From Phylloscopus collybita (Eukaryota; Chordata; Aves; Passeriformes; Phylloscopidae), in NCBI GenBank assembly GCA_027886175.1, contig JAJNNQ010000078.1, positions 3,410,001 through 3,474,000 on the forward strand: a DNA stretch of 64,000 nucleotides, in the 5' to 3' direction. Every line of letters begins with the position of its first letter. The first letter of the stretch is position 1. Shown in pieces: positions 27,001-40,800 of this stretch. The notes under the pieces are model-generated. The model searched no databases. It was not told the DNA's origin and saw nothing but the letters and a program-made list of their open reading frames with translations. Position numbers and translations under genes: made by a program.

Positions 27001-30000
27001 TGTCAGTTTGTAGGAGGCCTTTGGCATTAAAAGGGCAGACAAACTTCCATCTGGTGGTTGATTGCATCGGCGAGATATGCTCATTTGTATGGGATTTCAG
27101 AAGGCAGAAGCCAAGTGGCACGCAGACAGTATTGGACACGAACAGTGGCCCATTTCCATGGGAAACCAAAATCTCCACCCCACGTTGCTGATGTCTCATT
27201 GTAGGAGGCGTTTTCCAATATAAGGGCAGAAAAACTTCCATCTGCTTGTAGATTGCACCTGGAAGATATCCTCAATTCTATGGAATTTTAGTGGAATTTT
27301 AGTAGGAAGAAACCCAGTGGCAGGCAGACAGCATTACACACGAACGCTGGCCAATATCCATGGGAAACCAAAGTCTCCAACCCAGGCTCCTCATGTCAGT
27401 TTGTAGGAGGCCTTTGGCATTAAAAGGGCAGACAAACTTCCATCTGGTGGTTGATTGCATCGGCGAGATATGCTCATTTGTATGGGATTTCAGAAGGCAG
27501 AAGCCAAGTGGCACGCAGACAGCATTGGACACGAACAGTGGCCCATTTCCATGGGAAACCAAAATCTCCACCCCACGTTGCTGATGTCTCATTGTAGGAG
27601 GCGTTTTCCAATATAAGGGCAGAAAAACTTCCATCTGCTTGTAGATTGCACCTGGGAGATATCCTCATTTCTATGGAATTTTAGTGGAATTTTAGTAGGA
27701 AGAAACCCAGTGGCAGGCAGACAGCATTAGACACGAACAATGGCCCATTTCTATGGGAAACCAAAGCCTCCACTCCGGGTTCCGGGTGTCAGTTTGTAGG
27801 AGGCCTTTGGCACTACAAGGGCAGACAAAGTTCCGTCTTGTGTTTGATTGAATCGAGGAGATACCCTCATTTGTATGGAATTTCAGCAGGCAGAAGCCCA
27901 GTGGCAGGCAGACAGCATTAGACACGAACAATGGACCATTTCCATGGGAAACCAAAGTCTCCACCTCACGTTCCTGATGTCAGTTTGTAGGAGGCCTTTG
28001 GAAATACAAGGGCAGGCAAACTTCCATCTGGTGGTAGATTGCACCTGGGAGATAACCTCATTTCTATAGAATTTTAGTGGAATTTTAGTAGGCATAAGGC
28101 CAGTGGCTGGCAGGCAGCAATAGCCGCAAACGGTGGCCCATTACCTTGTGAAACCAAAGTCTCCACCCCACGTTCCTGATGTCAGTTTTTACGAGGCCTT
28201 TGGCACAAGGAGGGCAAACAAACGTCCACCTGGTGGTAGATTGCACCTGGGAGATATCCTCATTTGTATGGAACTTCAGCAGTCATAACCCCAGTGGCAG
28301 GCAGACAGCATTAGACACGAACGGTGGGCATTTCTTTGGGAAACAAAAGTCTCCACCCCCCGTTCGGGATGTCAGTTTTTAGGTGGCCTTTGGCACTACG
28401 GGGGCAGAAAAACTTCCACCCAGTGGTAGATTACACCTGGGAGATATCCTCATTTGTATGGAACTTCAGCAGTCATCACCACAGTGCCAGGCAGACAGCA
28501 TTAGACAGGAACGGTGGTCCTTTTCCATGGGAAAGCAAAGTCTCCACCCCAGGTTCCTGATGGCAGTTTGTAGGAGGCCTTTGGAAACACAAGGGCAGAG
28601 AATCTTCCATCTGGTGTAAGATTGCACCTGGGAGATATACTCATTTGTATGGAATTTTAGTGGAATATTAGTAGACAGAATCCCAGCTGCAGGTAGACAG
28701 AATTAGACATGAATAGTGGCTCATTTCCATGGGAAACCAAAGTCTCCACCCCAGGTTCCTCATGTCATTTTCTAGGAGGCCTCTGGCACTACAGGAGGAG
28801 ACAAAGTTCCAATTGGTGGCATATTGCATCTAGGAGATATCCTCATTTGTATGTAATTTTAATAGCCATAAGCCCAGTGGCAGGCAGACAGTATTAGACG
28901 CGAACGGTGGCCCTTTTCCATGGGGAACCAAAGTCTCCGCCTCAGGTTCTTGATGTCAATTTGTAGGAAGCCTTTGGCTCTACAGGGGCAGACAAACTTC
29001 CATCTGGTGGTGGATTGCACCTGGGAGACATCCTCATTTGTATAGAATTTTAGTGGAATTTTAGTCGGCATAAGCCCAGTGTCTCGCAGACAGCATTAGA
29101 CACGAACTGTGGTCCATTTCCTTGGGAAACCAAAGTCTCCATCTCACGTGCCTGATGTCAGTTTGTAGGAGGCCTTTGGCACTACAAGGGCAGATAAACT
29201 TCCAACTGGTGGTAGATTCCGTGCGGGAGATATCCTCATTTGTGAGGAATTTCAGCAGGCATAACCCCAGTGGCAGGCAGACAGCATTAGACACAAACGG
29301 TGACCCTTTTCCATGGGAAACCGAAGTCTCTACCCCACGTTCCTGATGTTAGTTTGTAAGAGGCGTTTGGAAGTACAAGGGCAGAAAAACTTCCATCTCG
29401 TGGTAGATTGCACCTGGGAGATATCCTCATTTTTATGGAATTTCAGTGGTATTAAAGTAGGCAGAAATCCAGCGGCAGGCAGACTGCTTTACACATGAAC
29501 ACTGGCCCATATCCATGGGAAACCAAAGTCTCCACACCAGGCTCCTCATGTCAGTTTATAGAAGGCCTTTGGAAATACAAGGGCAGAAAAACTTATATCT
29601 GGCAATAGACTGCACCCGGGAGATGTCTTCATTTGCATGGAATTTCAGTGGAATTTTCGTAGGTAGAAGCCCAATGGCAGGCAGACATTATTAGACACGA
29701 ACGGTGGCCCATTTCCATGAGAAACCAAAGTCTCCACCCCAGGTTCCTGATGTCAGTTTTTAGGAGGCCTTTGGCACTAGAAGGGCAAACAAACTTCCAA
29801 CTGGTGGGAGATTCCATCTGGGAAATATCCTCATTTGTGAGGAATTTCAGTAGGCATAACTCCAGTGGCAGGCAGACAGCATTAGACACGAACAGTGGCC
29901 CTTTTCCATGGGAAACCAAAATCTCCACCCCATGTTGCTGATGTCACTTTGTAGGAGGCGTTTTCCAATACAAGGGCAGAGAAACTTCTATCTGGTTGTA

Positions 30001-33000
30001 GATTGCACCTGGGAGATATCCTCATTTCTATGGAGTTTTAGTGGAATTTTAGTAGGAAGAAGCACAGTGGCAGGCAGACAGCATTAGACACGAACAATGG
30101 CCCATTTTTATGGGAAACCAAAGTCTCCACCCCACGTTCCTGATGTCCGTTTCTAGGAGGCCTTTGACACTACAAAGGTAGACAAACTTCCGTCTGGTGG
30201 TTGATTGCATCGGGGAGATATCCTCATTTGTATGGAACTTCAGCAGGTAGAAGCCCAGTGGCAGGCAGACAGCATTAGACATGAACGGTGGCCCTTTTCC
30301 CATGGGCAGCCAAAGTCTCCAAGCCACGTTCCTGATGTCAGGTTTTAGGAGGCCTTTGGCAGTACAAGGGCAAACAACCTTCTGTCTGGTGGCTGATTGC
30401 ATCGGGGAGATATCCTCATTTGTATGGAATTTCAGCAGGTAGAAGCCCAGTGGCAGGCAGACAGCATTAGACACGAACGGTGGCCCTTTTCCATGGGAAA
30501 ACAAAGTCTCCAACCCAGGCTCCTGATGTCAGTTTGTAGGAGGCCTTTGGCATAAAAAGGGCAGACAAACTTCCATCTGGTGGGAAATTGCATTTGGGAG
30601 ATATCCTCATTTGTAGGGAATTTTGGTAGGCTTCTGCCCACTGGCAGGCAGACAGCATTAGACACGAACAGTGGCCCCTTTCCATGGAAAAACAAATTAT
30701 CCATCCTATGTTCCTGATGTCAGTTTTTAGGAGGCTTTTGGCACTGCAAGGGCTGACAAACTTCCACCTGGTGGTAGATTGCACCTGGGAGATATCCTCA
30801 TTTTTATGGAATTTTAGTGGTATTTTAGTACTCAGAAGCCCAATGGCAGACAGACAGCATTAAACATGAATGGTGGGCCTTTTCTATAGGAAACCAAAGT
30901 CTCCAGGTGAGGTTCCGAATGTCAGTTTGAAGGAGGCCTTTGGCACTACAAGAGCAGACAAATTTCCATCTGGTGGCATATTGCGTCTGGGAGATATCCT
31001 CATTTGTATGTAATTTCAGTAGTCATAAGTCAGTGGCAAGGAGACAGCATTAAACACCAAGGGTGGCCCTTTTCCATGGGAAACCAAAGCGTCCTCTCCA
31101 GATTCCTGATGTCAGTTTGTAGGAGGCCGTTGCATTACAAGGGCAGACAAACTTTCAACTGGTGGTAGACTCCATCTGGGAGATATCCTCATTTTAATGG
31201 AATTTTACTAAGCATACGCCCAGTGGCAGGCACATAGCATTAGACAAAAAGGGTGGCCCATTTCCATGGGAAAACAAAGTCTCCACCGCACGTTCCTGAT
31301 GTCAATTTTTAGGAGGCCTTTGGCACTTCAAGGGCAGACAAACCTCCACCTGGTGGTAGATTGCACCTGGGACTTATCAGCATTTGTATGGAACTGCAGC
31401 AGTCATAACCACAGTGCCAGGCAGACAGCATTAGACACGAACGGTGGCCCTTTTCCATGGGAAACCAAAGTCTACGCCCCAGGTTCCTGATGTTAATTTG
31501 TAGGAAGCCTTTAACACTACAAGGGCAGACAAACTTCCATCTGGTGGTAGATTGCACCTGGGAGGTATCTCATTTGTATGGAATTTTAGTGGAATTTTAG
31601 TAGGCATAAGCCCAGTATCTGGCAGACAGCATTACACACGAACAGCGGCCCTTTTCCATGGGAAACCAAAATCTCCACCCCATGTTGCTGATGTCACTTT
31701 GTAGGAGACGTTTTCCAATATAAGGGCAGAGAAACTTCCATCTGGTTGTAGATTGCACCTGGGAGATATCCTCATTTTTATGGAGTTTTAGTGGAATTTT
31801 AGTAGGAAGAAACCCCGTGGCAGGCAGACAGCATTAGACAAGAAAAATGGCCCATTTGATGGAAAACCAAAGTCTCCACCCCTCGTTCCTGATGTCCGTT
31901 TCTAGGAGGCCTTTGGCACTACAAGGGCAGACAAACTTCCGTCTGGTGGTTGATTGCATCGTTGAGATATCCTCATTTTTATGGAATTTCATCAGGTAGA
32001 AGCCCAGTGGCAGGCAGACAGCATTAGAGAGGAACGGTGGCCCTTTTCCATGGGAAAACAAAGTCTCCAACCAGGCTCCTGATGTCAGTTTTTAGTAGGC
32101 CTTTGGCATTAAAAGGGCAGACAAACTTCCATCTGGTGGGAAATTTTGTTAGGGAGATACCCTCATTTGTATGTAATTTCAGTAGTCATAAGCCCAGTGG
32201 CAAGGAGACAGCATTAAACAACAAGGGTGCCCCTTTTCCATGGGAAACCAAAGCCTCCTTTCCAGAATCCTGATGTCAGTTTGTCGGACGCCTTTGGCAT
32301 TACAAGGGCAGACAAACTTTCATCTGGTGGTAGACTCTATCTGGGAGATATCCTCATTTGTACGGGATTTTACTAGGCATAATCCCAGTGGCAGTCACAT
32401 AGCATTAGACACAAACGGTGGCCCATTTCCATGGGAAAACAAAGTCTCCACCCCACGTTCCTGATGTCAATTTGTAGAAGGCGTTTGGAACTACAAGGGC
32501 AGAAAAACTTCCATCTGGTGGTAGATTGCACCTGGGAGATATCCTCATTTCTATGGAATTTTATTGGAATTTTATTACGAACATCCCCAGTGGCAGGCAG
32601 ACAGCTTTAGACACGAACGGTGGCCCATTTTTATGGGAAACCAAAGTCTCCACCCACGTTCCTGATGTCCGTTACTAGGAGGCCTTCGGCAGTACAAGGG
32701 TAGACAAACTTCCACCTGGTGGTAGATTGCTCCTGGGAGATATCCTCATTTGTATGGACCTTCAGCAGTCATAACCACAGTGCCAGGCAGACAGCATTAG
32801 ACAGGAACGGTGGTCCTTTTCCTAGGGAAACCAAAGTCTCCACACCACGTTCCCGATGTCAGGTTTTAGTAGGCCATTGACAGTACAAGGGCAGAAAAAC
32901 TTCCGTCTGGTGGTTGATTGCATCGGGAAGATATCCACATTTGTATGGTATTTCAGCAGATAGAAGCCCAGTAGCAGGCAGACAGCATTAGACACGAACG

Positions 33001-35370
33001 GTGGCCCTGTTCCATGGGAAAACAAAGTCTCCAACCCAGGCTCCTGATGTCAGTTTGTAGGAGGCCTTTGGCACTACAAGGGCAGATAAACCTCCATCTA
33101 GTGGTGGATCGCACCTCGTAGATGTCCTTATTTGTATGGAATTTTAGTGGTATTTTAGTACTCAGAAGCCCAGTTGCAGACAGAGAGCATTAAACATGAA
33201 CGGTGGGCCTTTTCCATAGGAAACCAAAGTCTCCACGCCAGGTTCCGAATGTCAGTATAAAGGAGGCCTTTGGCACTGCAAGAGCAGACAAACTTCCATC
33301 TGGTGGCATATTGCATCTGGGAGATATCCTCATTTGTATGGAACTTCAGCAGTCATAACCACAGTGCCAGGCAGACAGCATTAGACAGGAACGGTGGTCC
33401 TTTTCCATGGGAAACCAAAGTCTCCACCCTAGGTTTCTGATGGCAGTTTGTAGGAGGCCTTTGGAAACATAAGGGCAGAGAAACTTCCATCTGGTGTTAG
33501 TTTGCACCTGGGAGATATTCGCATTTGTATGGAATTTTAGTGGAATTTTAGTAGGCAGAATCCCAGCGGCAGGCAGACAGAATTAGACATGAATAGTGGC
33601 CCATTTCCATGGGAAACCAAAGTCTCCACCCCAGGTTCCTGATGTCATTTTCTAGGAGGCCTCTGGCACTACAAGACGAGACAAACTTCCAACTGGTGGC
33701 ATATTGCATCTGGGAGATATCCTCATTTGTATGTAATTTTAGTAGGCGTAAGCCCAGTGGCAGGCAGACAGCATTAGACAGGAACCGTGGCCCTTTGCCA
33801 TGGGAAACCAAAGTCTCCACCCCAGCTTCTTGATGTCAATTTGTAGGAAGCCTTTTGCTCTACGGGGGGAGACAAACTTCCATTTGGTGGTAGATTGCAC
33901 GTGAGAGACATCTTCAATGGTATAGAATTTTATTGGAATTTTAATAGGCAGAAGCCTTGTGGCAGGCAAACATCATTAGACACGAACGCTGTCCCATTTC
34001 CATGGGAAACCAAAGTCTCCACTCCAGGCTCCTGATATCAGTTTGTAGGAGGCCTTTGGCACTACAAGGGCAGACAAAGTTCCGTCTGGTGGTTGATTGC
34101 ATTGAGGAGATATCCTCATTTGTATGGAATTTCAGCAGGCAGAACATCAGTGGCAGGCAGACAGCATAGGACACGAACGGTGGACCTTTTTCATGGGAAA
34201 CCGAAGTCTCCACCCCACGTTCCTGATGTCAGTTTTTAGGAGGCCTTTGGCACTACAAGGGCAAACAAACTTCGAACTGGTGGTAGATTCCATCTGGGAG
34301 ATATCCTCATTTGTGAGGAATTTCAGCAGGCGTAACCCAGTGGCAGGCAGACAGCATTAGACACGAACGGTTGCCCTTTTCCATGGAAAAACCAATTATG
34401 CATCCTATGTTCCTGATGTCAGTTTTTAGGAGGCCATTGGCGCTACACTGGCAGACAAATTTCCATCTGGCGGTAGATTGCACCTCGGAGATGTCCTCAT
34501 TTGTACGGAATTTTAGTGGTATTTTAGTACTCAGAAGCCCAGTGGCAGACAGACAGCATTAAACATAAACTGTGGGCCTTTTCCATAGGAAACCGAATTC
34601 TCAACCCCAGGTTCCTGATGTCAGTTTGAAGGAGGCCTTTGGCAGTACAAAGGCAGACCACGTTCCGTCTGGTGGTTGATTGCATCGAGGAGATATCCTC
34701 CTTTCTATGGAATTTCAACAGGCAGAAGCTCAGTGGCAGGCAGACAGCATTAGACACGAACAGTGGAACTTTTCCATTGGAAACCAAAGTCTCCACCTCA
34801 CGTTCCTGATGTCAGTTTGTAGGAGGCCTTTGGAACTACAAGGGCAGACAAACTTCCGTCAGGTGGTAGATTGCACCTGGGAGATATCCTCATTTGTAGA
34901 GAATTTTATTGGAATTCTAGTAGGCATAAGCCAAGTGGCTGGCAGAGAGCATTAGACACAAACGGTGGCCCATTTCCTTGGGAAACCAAAGTCTCCATCT
35001 CACGTTCCTGATGTCAGTTTGTAGGAGGCCTTTGGTACTACAAGGGCAGACATACTTCTATCTTGTGGTTGATTGCATCGCAGAGATATCCTCATTTTTA
35101 TGGAACTTCAGCAGTCATAACCACTGTACCAGGCAGACAGCATTAGACAGGAACAGTGGTCTTTTTCCATGGGAAACCAAAGTCTCCACACTACGTTCCC
35201 GATATCAGGTTTTAGGAGGTCTTTTGCAGTACATGGGAAGACAAACTTCCGTCTGTTGGTTTTTTTCATCGGGGAGATATCCTCATTTGTATGGAATTTC
35301 AGCAGGCAGAAGCCCAGTGGCAGGCAGAGAGCATTAGACACAAACGGTGGCCCTTTTCCATGGGAAACCA
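24038..35370 (+). repeat. 13.88-kb higher-order unit A (conserved core)
   Basis: This core aligns with 37919-49250 at a constant offset of 13,881 bp over more than 11 kb with no net indel. Comparison by eye shows only scattered single-base differences. By length the full unit is about 71 monomers. The unit start, a monomer with AACAATGTCTCCACCCCTTG, occurs at 24038, 37919 and, with a slightly different left neighbour, about 10989. Confidence 0.9.
26944..27729 (+). repeat. Two tandem copies of the 393-bp dimer in unit A
   Basis: The CCAATATCCATGGG marker occurs twice, 393 bp apart, as at 13.9 kb. The two units differ at only a few bases. Confidence 0.85.
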
Positions 35371-37840
35371 AAGTCTCCACCCTAGGTTCCTGATGGCAGT
35401 TTGTAGGAGGCCTTTGGAAATACAAGGGCAGAGAAACTTCCATCTGGTGTTAGGTTGTAGCTGGGAGATATACTCATTTTTATGGAATTTTAGTGGAATT
35501 TTAGTAGGCAGAATCCCAGCAGCATGTAGACAGAATTAGACATGAATAGTGGCCCATTTCCATAGGAAACCAAAGTCTCCAACCCATGATCCTGATGTCA
35601 TTTTCTAGGAGGCCTCTGGCACTACAAGAGGGGACAAACTTCCAATTGGTGGCATATTGCATCTGGGAGATATCCTCATTTGTATGTAATTTTAGTACTC
35701 ATAAGCCCAGTGGCAGGCAGACAGCATTAGACACGAACGGTGGCCCTTTTCCATGGGAAACCAAAGTCTCCGCCCCAGGTTCCTGATGACAATTTGTAGG
35801 AGGCCTTTGGAATTACAAGGGCAGACAAACTTCTATCTGGTGGTAGATTGCACCTGGGAGATATCCTCATTTGTATAGAATTTTAGTGGGATTTTAATAG
35901 GCAGAAGCCTAGTGGCAGGAACACATCATTAGACACGAACGCTGGCCCATTTCCATGGGAAACCAAAGTCTCCACTCCAGGTTCCTGGTGTCAGTTTGTA
36001 GGAGGCCTTTGGAACTACAAGGGCAGATAAACTTCCAACTGGTGGTAGATTCCATCTGGGAGATATCCTCATTTCTCTGGAATTTCAGCAGGCATAAGCC
36101 CAGTGGCAGACAGACAGCATTAGACAGGAACAATGGACCTTTTCCATGGGAAACCAAAGTCTCCACCTCACGTTCCTGATGTCAGTTTGTAGGAGGGCTT
36201 TGGAACTACAAGGGCAGACAAACTTCCATCTGGTGGTAGATTGCACCTGGGAGATATCCTCATTTGTGAGGAATTTCAGAAGGCATAACCCCAGTGGCAG
36301 GCAGATAGCATTAGACACGAACGGTGCCCTTTTCCATGGGAAACCAAAGTCTCCATCCCACGTTCCTGATGTCAGTCATTAAGAGGCGAATGGAACTACA
36401 AGGGCAGAAAAATTTCCATCAGGTGGTAGATTGGACCTGGGAGATAACGCCATTTGTATGGAATTTTAGTGGTATTTTAGTAGGCAGAAGTCCAGCGGCT
36501 GGCAGACAGCATTACACACGAACGCTGGCCAATATCCATGGGAAACCAAAGTCTCCAACCCAGGCTCCTCATGTCAGTTTGTAGGAGGCCTTTGGCATTA
36601 AAAGGGCAGACAAACTTCCATCTGGTGGTTGATTGCATCGGCGAGATATGCTCATTTGTATGGGATTTCAGAAGGCAGAAGCCAAGTGGCACGCAGACAG
36701 TATTGGACACGAACAGTGGCCCATTTCCATGGGAAACCAAAATCTCCACCCCACGTTGCTGATGTCTCATTGTAGGAGGCGTTTTCCAATATAAGGGCAG
36801 AAAAACTTCCATCTGCTTGTAGATTGCACCTGGGAGATATCCTCAATTCTATGGAATTTTAGTGGAATTTTAGTAGGAAGAAACCCAGTGGCAGGCAGAC
36901 AGCATTACACACGAACGCTGGCCAATATCCATGGGAAACCAAAGTCTCCAACCCAGGCTCCTCATGTCAGTTTGTAGGAGGCCTTTGGCATTAAAAGGGC
37001 AGACAAACTTCCATCTGGTGGTTGATTGCATCGGCGAGATATGCTCATTTGTATGGGATTTCAGAAGGCAGAAGCCAAGTGGCACGCAGACAGCATTGGA
37101 CACGAACAGTGGCCCATTTCCATGGGGAACCAAAATCTCCACCCCACGTTGCTGATGTCTCATTGTAGGAGGCGTTTTCCAATATAAGGGCAGAAAAACT
37201 TCCATCTGCTTGTAGATTGCACCTGGGAGATATCCTCATTTCTATGGAATTTTAGTGGAATTTTAGTAGGAAGAAACCCAGTGGCAGGCAGACAGCATTA
37301 GACACGAACAATGGCCCATTTCTATGGGAAACCAAAGCCTCCACTCCGGGTTCCGGGTGTCAGTTTGTAGGAGGCCTTTGGCACTACAAGGGCAGACAAA
37401 GTTCCGTCTTGTGTTTGATTGAATCGAGGAGATACCCTCATTTGTATGGAATTTCAGCAGGCAGAAGCCCAGTGGCAGGCAGACAGCATTAGACACGAAC
37501 AATGGACCATTTCCATGGGAAACCAAAGTCTCCACCTCACGTTCCTGATGTCAGTTTGTAGGAGGACTTTGGAAATACAAGGCCAGGCAAACTTCCGTCT
37601 GGTGGTAGATTGCACCTGGGAGATAACCTCATTTCTATAGAATTTTAGTGGAATTTTAGTAGGCATAAGGCCAGTGGCTGGCAGGCAGCATTAGCCGCAA
37701 ACGGTGGCCCATTTCCTTGTGAAACCAAAGTCTCCACCCCACGTTCCTGATGTCAGTTTTTACGAGGCCTTTGGCACAAGGAGGGCAAACAAACGTCCAC
37801 CTGGTGGTAGATTGCACCTGGGAGATATCCTCATTTGAAT
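35371..37840 (+). repeat. Extra 2.47-kb module between higher-order units A and B
   Basis: At about 35370 unit A stops matching unit B at 49250. It continues with a second copy of the sequence found at about 25.99-28.26 kb. The offset is 9,379 bp at 35.6 kb and 9,571 bp from 36.1 to 37.8 kb, so the module also gained one monomer of about 192 bp near 35.9-36.1 kb. Unit B starts directly after it. Confidence 0.8.
36515..37300 (+). repeat. Two tandem copies of the 393-bp dimer in the extra module
   Basis: This is the counterpart of 26944-27729 at an offset of 9,571 bp. Confidence 0.85.
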
Positions 37841-40800
37841 AGAATTTTAGTGGAATTTTAGTAGGCATAACCCCAGTGGCAGGCAGACAGCATTAGACAC
37901 GAACGGTGGTCCATTTCCATGGGAAAACAATGTCTCCACCCCTTGTTCCTGATGTCAGTTTTTAGGAGGCCTTTGGCACTACAAGGGCAGACAAACTTCC
38001 AACTGGTGGTAGATTCCGTGTGGGAGATATCCTCATTTGTGAGGAACTTCAGCAGTCATAAGCACAGTGCCAGGCAGACAGCATTAGACAGGAACGGTGG
38101 CCCTTTTCCATGGAAAAACAAATTATCCATACTATGTTCCTGATGTCAGTTTGAAGGAGGCTTTTGGCACTACAAGGGCAGACACACTTCCATCTGGTGG
38201 TTGATTGCATCGGGGAGATATCCTCATTTGTGAGGAATTTCAACAGGCATAACCCCAGTGACAGGTAGACAGCATTAGACACAAAGAGTGGCCCTTTTCC
38301 ATGGGAAACCAAAATCTCCACCCCATGTTGCAAATGTCACTTTGTAGGAGGCGTTTTCCAATATAAGGGCAGAGAAACTTCCATCTGGTTGTAGATTGCA
38401 CCTGGGAGATATCCTCATTTCTATGGAATTTTAGTGGAATGTTAGTAGGCAGAATCCCAGCGGAAGGCAGAGAGAATTAGACAGGAACAGTGGCCCGTTT
38501 CCTAGGGAAACCAAAGTCTCCATCCCACATTCCTGATGTCAGGTTGTCGGAGGACTTTGGCATTAAAAGGGCAGACAAACTTCCATCTGGTGGGAAATTA
38601 CATTTGGGAGATATCCTCATTTGTAGGGAATTTTAGTAGGCATATGCCCACTGGCAGGCAGACAGCATTCAACACCAAGGGTGGCCCTTTTCCATGGGAA
38701 ACCAAAGCGTCCTTTCCAGATTCCTGATGTCAATTTGTAGGAGGCCGTTGGCATTACAAGGGCAGACAAACTTTCAACTGGTGGTAGACTCCATCTGGGA
38801 GATATCCTCATTTGTATGGGATTTTACTAGGCATAAGCCCAGTGGCAGGCACATAGCATTATACACAAACGGTGGCCCATTTCCATGGGAAACCAAAGTC
38901 TCCACCGCACGTTCCTGATGTCAGTTTGTAAGAAGCCTTTGGCTCTAAATGGGCACACAAACTTCCATCTGGTGGTAGATTGCACCTGGGAGACATCCTC
39001 ATTTGTATGGAATTTTAGTGGAATTTTAATAGGCAGAAGCCTAGTGGCAGGCACACATCATTAGACACGAACGCTGGCCCATTTCCATGGGAGAAGAAAG
39101 TCTCCAACCCACGTTCCTGATTTCAGTTTTTAGGAGGCGTTTGGAACTGCAAGGGCAGACAAACTTCCATCTGGTGGGAAATTGCATTTGGGAGATATCC
39201 TCATATGTATGGAACTTTGGTAGGCATATGCCCACTGGCAGGCAGACAGCATTAGACACGAACGGTGGCCTCTTTCCATGGAAAAACAAAGTCTCCACCC
39301 CACGTTCCTGATGTCAGTTTTTAGGAGACCTCTGGCACTACAGGAGGAGACAAACTTCCAACTGCTGGCATATTGCATCTGGGAGATATCCTCATTTGTG
39401 AGGTATTTCAGCAGGCATAACACCAGTGACAGGCAGACAGCATTAGACACGAACGGTGCCCCTTTTCCATGGGAAACCAAAGTCTCCAGCCCACGTTCCT
39501 GACGTCAGTTTTTAGGAGGCATTTGGCACTACAGAGGCAGACAAACTTCCATCTGGTGGTAGATTGCACCTGGGAGACATCCTCATTTGTATGGAATTTT
39601 AGTGGGATTTTAATAGGCAGAAGCCTAGTGGCAGACGCAAGTCATTAGACACGAACGCTGGACAATTTCCATGGGAAACCAAAGTCTCCACCCCACGTTC
39701 CTGATGTGAGTTTGTAGGAGGCCTTTGGCACTACAAGAGCAGACAAAGTTCCATCTGGGGGTTGATTGCATCGAGGAGATATCCTCATTTGTATGGAATT
39801 TCAGCAGGCAGAAGCCCAGTGGCAGGCAGACAGCATTAGACACGAACAATGGACCATTTCCATGGGAAACCAAAGTCTCCACCCTAGGTTCCTGATGGCA
39901 GTTGGTAGGAGGCCTTTGGAAATACAAGGGCAGAGAAACTTCCATCTGGTGTTAGGTTGTAGCTGGGAGATATACTCATTTTTATGGAATTTTAGTGGAA
40001 TTTTAGTAGGCAGAATCCCAGCAGCATGTAGACAGAATTAGACATGAATAGTGGCCCATTTCCATAGGAAACCAAAGTCTCCAACCCATGATCCTGATGT
40101 CATTTTCTAGGAGGACTCTGGCACTACAAGAGGGGACAAACTTCCAATTGGTGGCATATTGCTTCTGGGAGATATCCTCATTTGTATGTAATTTTAGTAC
40201 CCATAAGCCCAGTGGCAGGCAGACAGCATTAGACACGAACGGTGGCCCTTTTCCATGGGAAACCAAAGTCTCCGCACAGGTTCCTGATGACAATTTGTAG
40301 GAGGCCTTTGGAATTACAAGGGCAGACAAACTTCTATCTGGTGGTAGATTGCACCTGGGAGATATCCTCATTTGTATAGAATTTTAGTGGAATTTTAGTA
40401 GGCATAGGCCCAGTGGCAGGCAGACAGCATTAGACATGAACAATGGACCTTTTCCATGGGAAACCAAAGTCTCCACCTCACGTTCCTGATGTCAGTTTGT
40501 AGGAGGGCTTTGGAACTACAAGGGCAGACAAACTTCCATCTGGTGGTAGATTGCACCTGGGAGATATCCTCATTTGTGAGGAATTTCAGAAGGCATAACC
40601 CCAGTGGCAGGCAGATAGCATTAGACACGAACGGTGCCCTTTTCCATGGGAAACCAAAGTCTCCATCCCACGTTCCTGATGTCAGTCATTAAGAGGCGAA
40701 TGGAACTACAAGGGCAGAAAAATTTCCATCTGGTGGTAGATTGGACCTGGGAGATATCGCCATTTGTATGGAATTTTAGTGGTATTTTAGTAGGCAGAAG

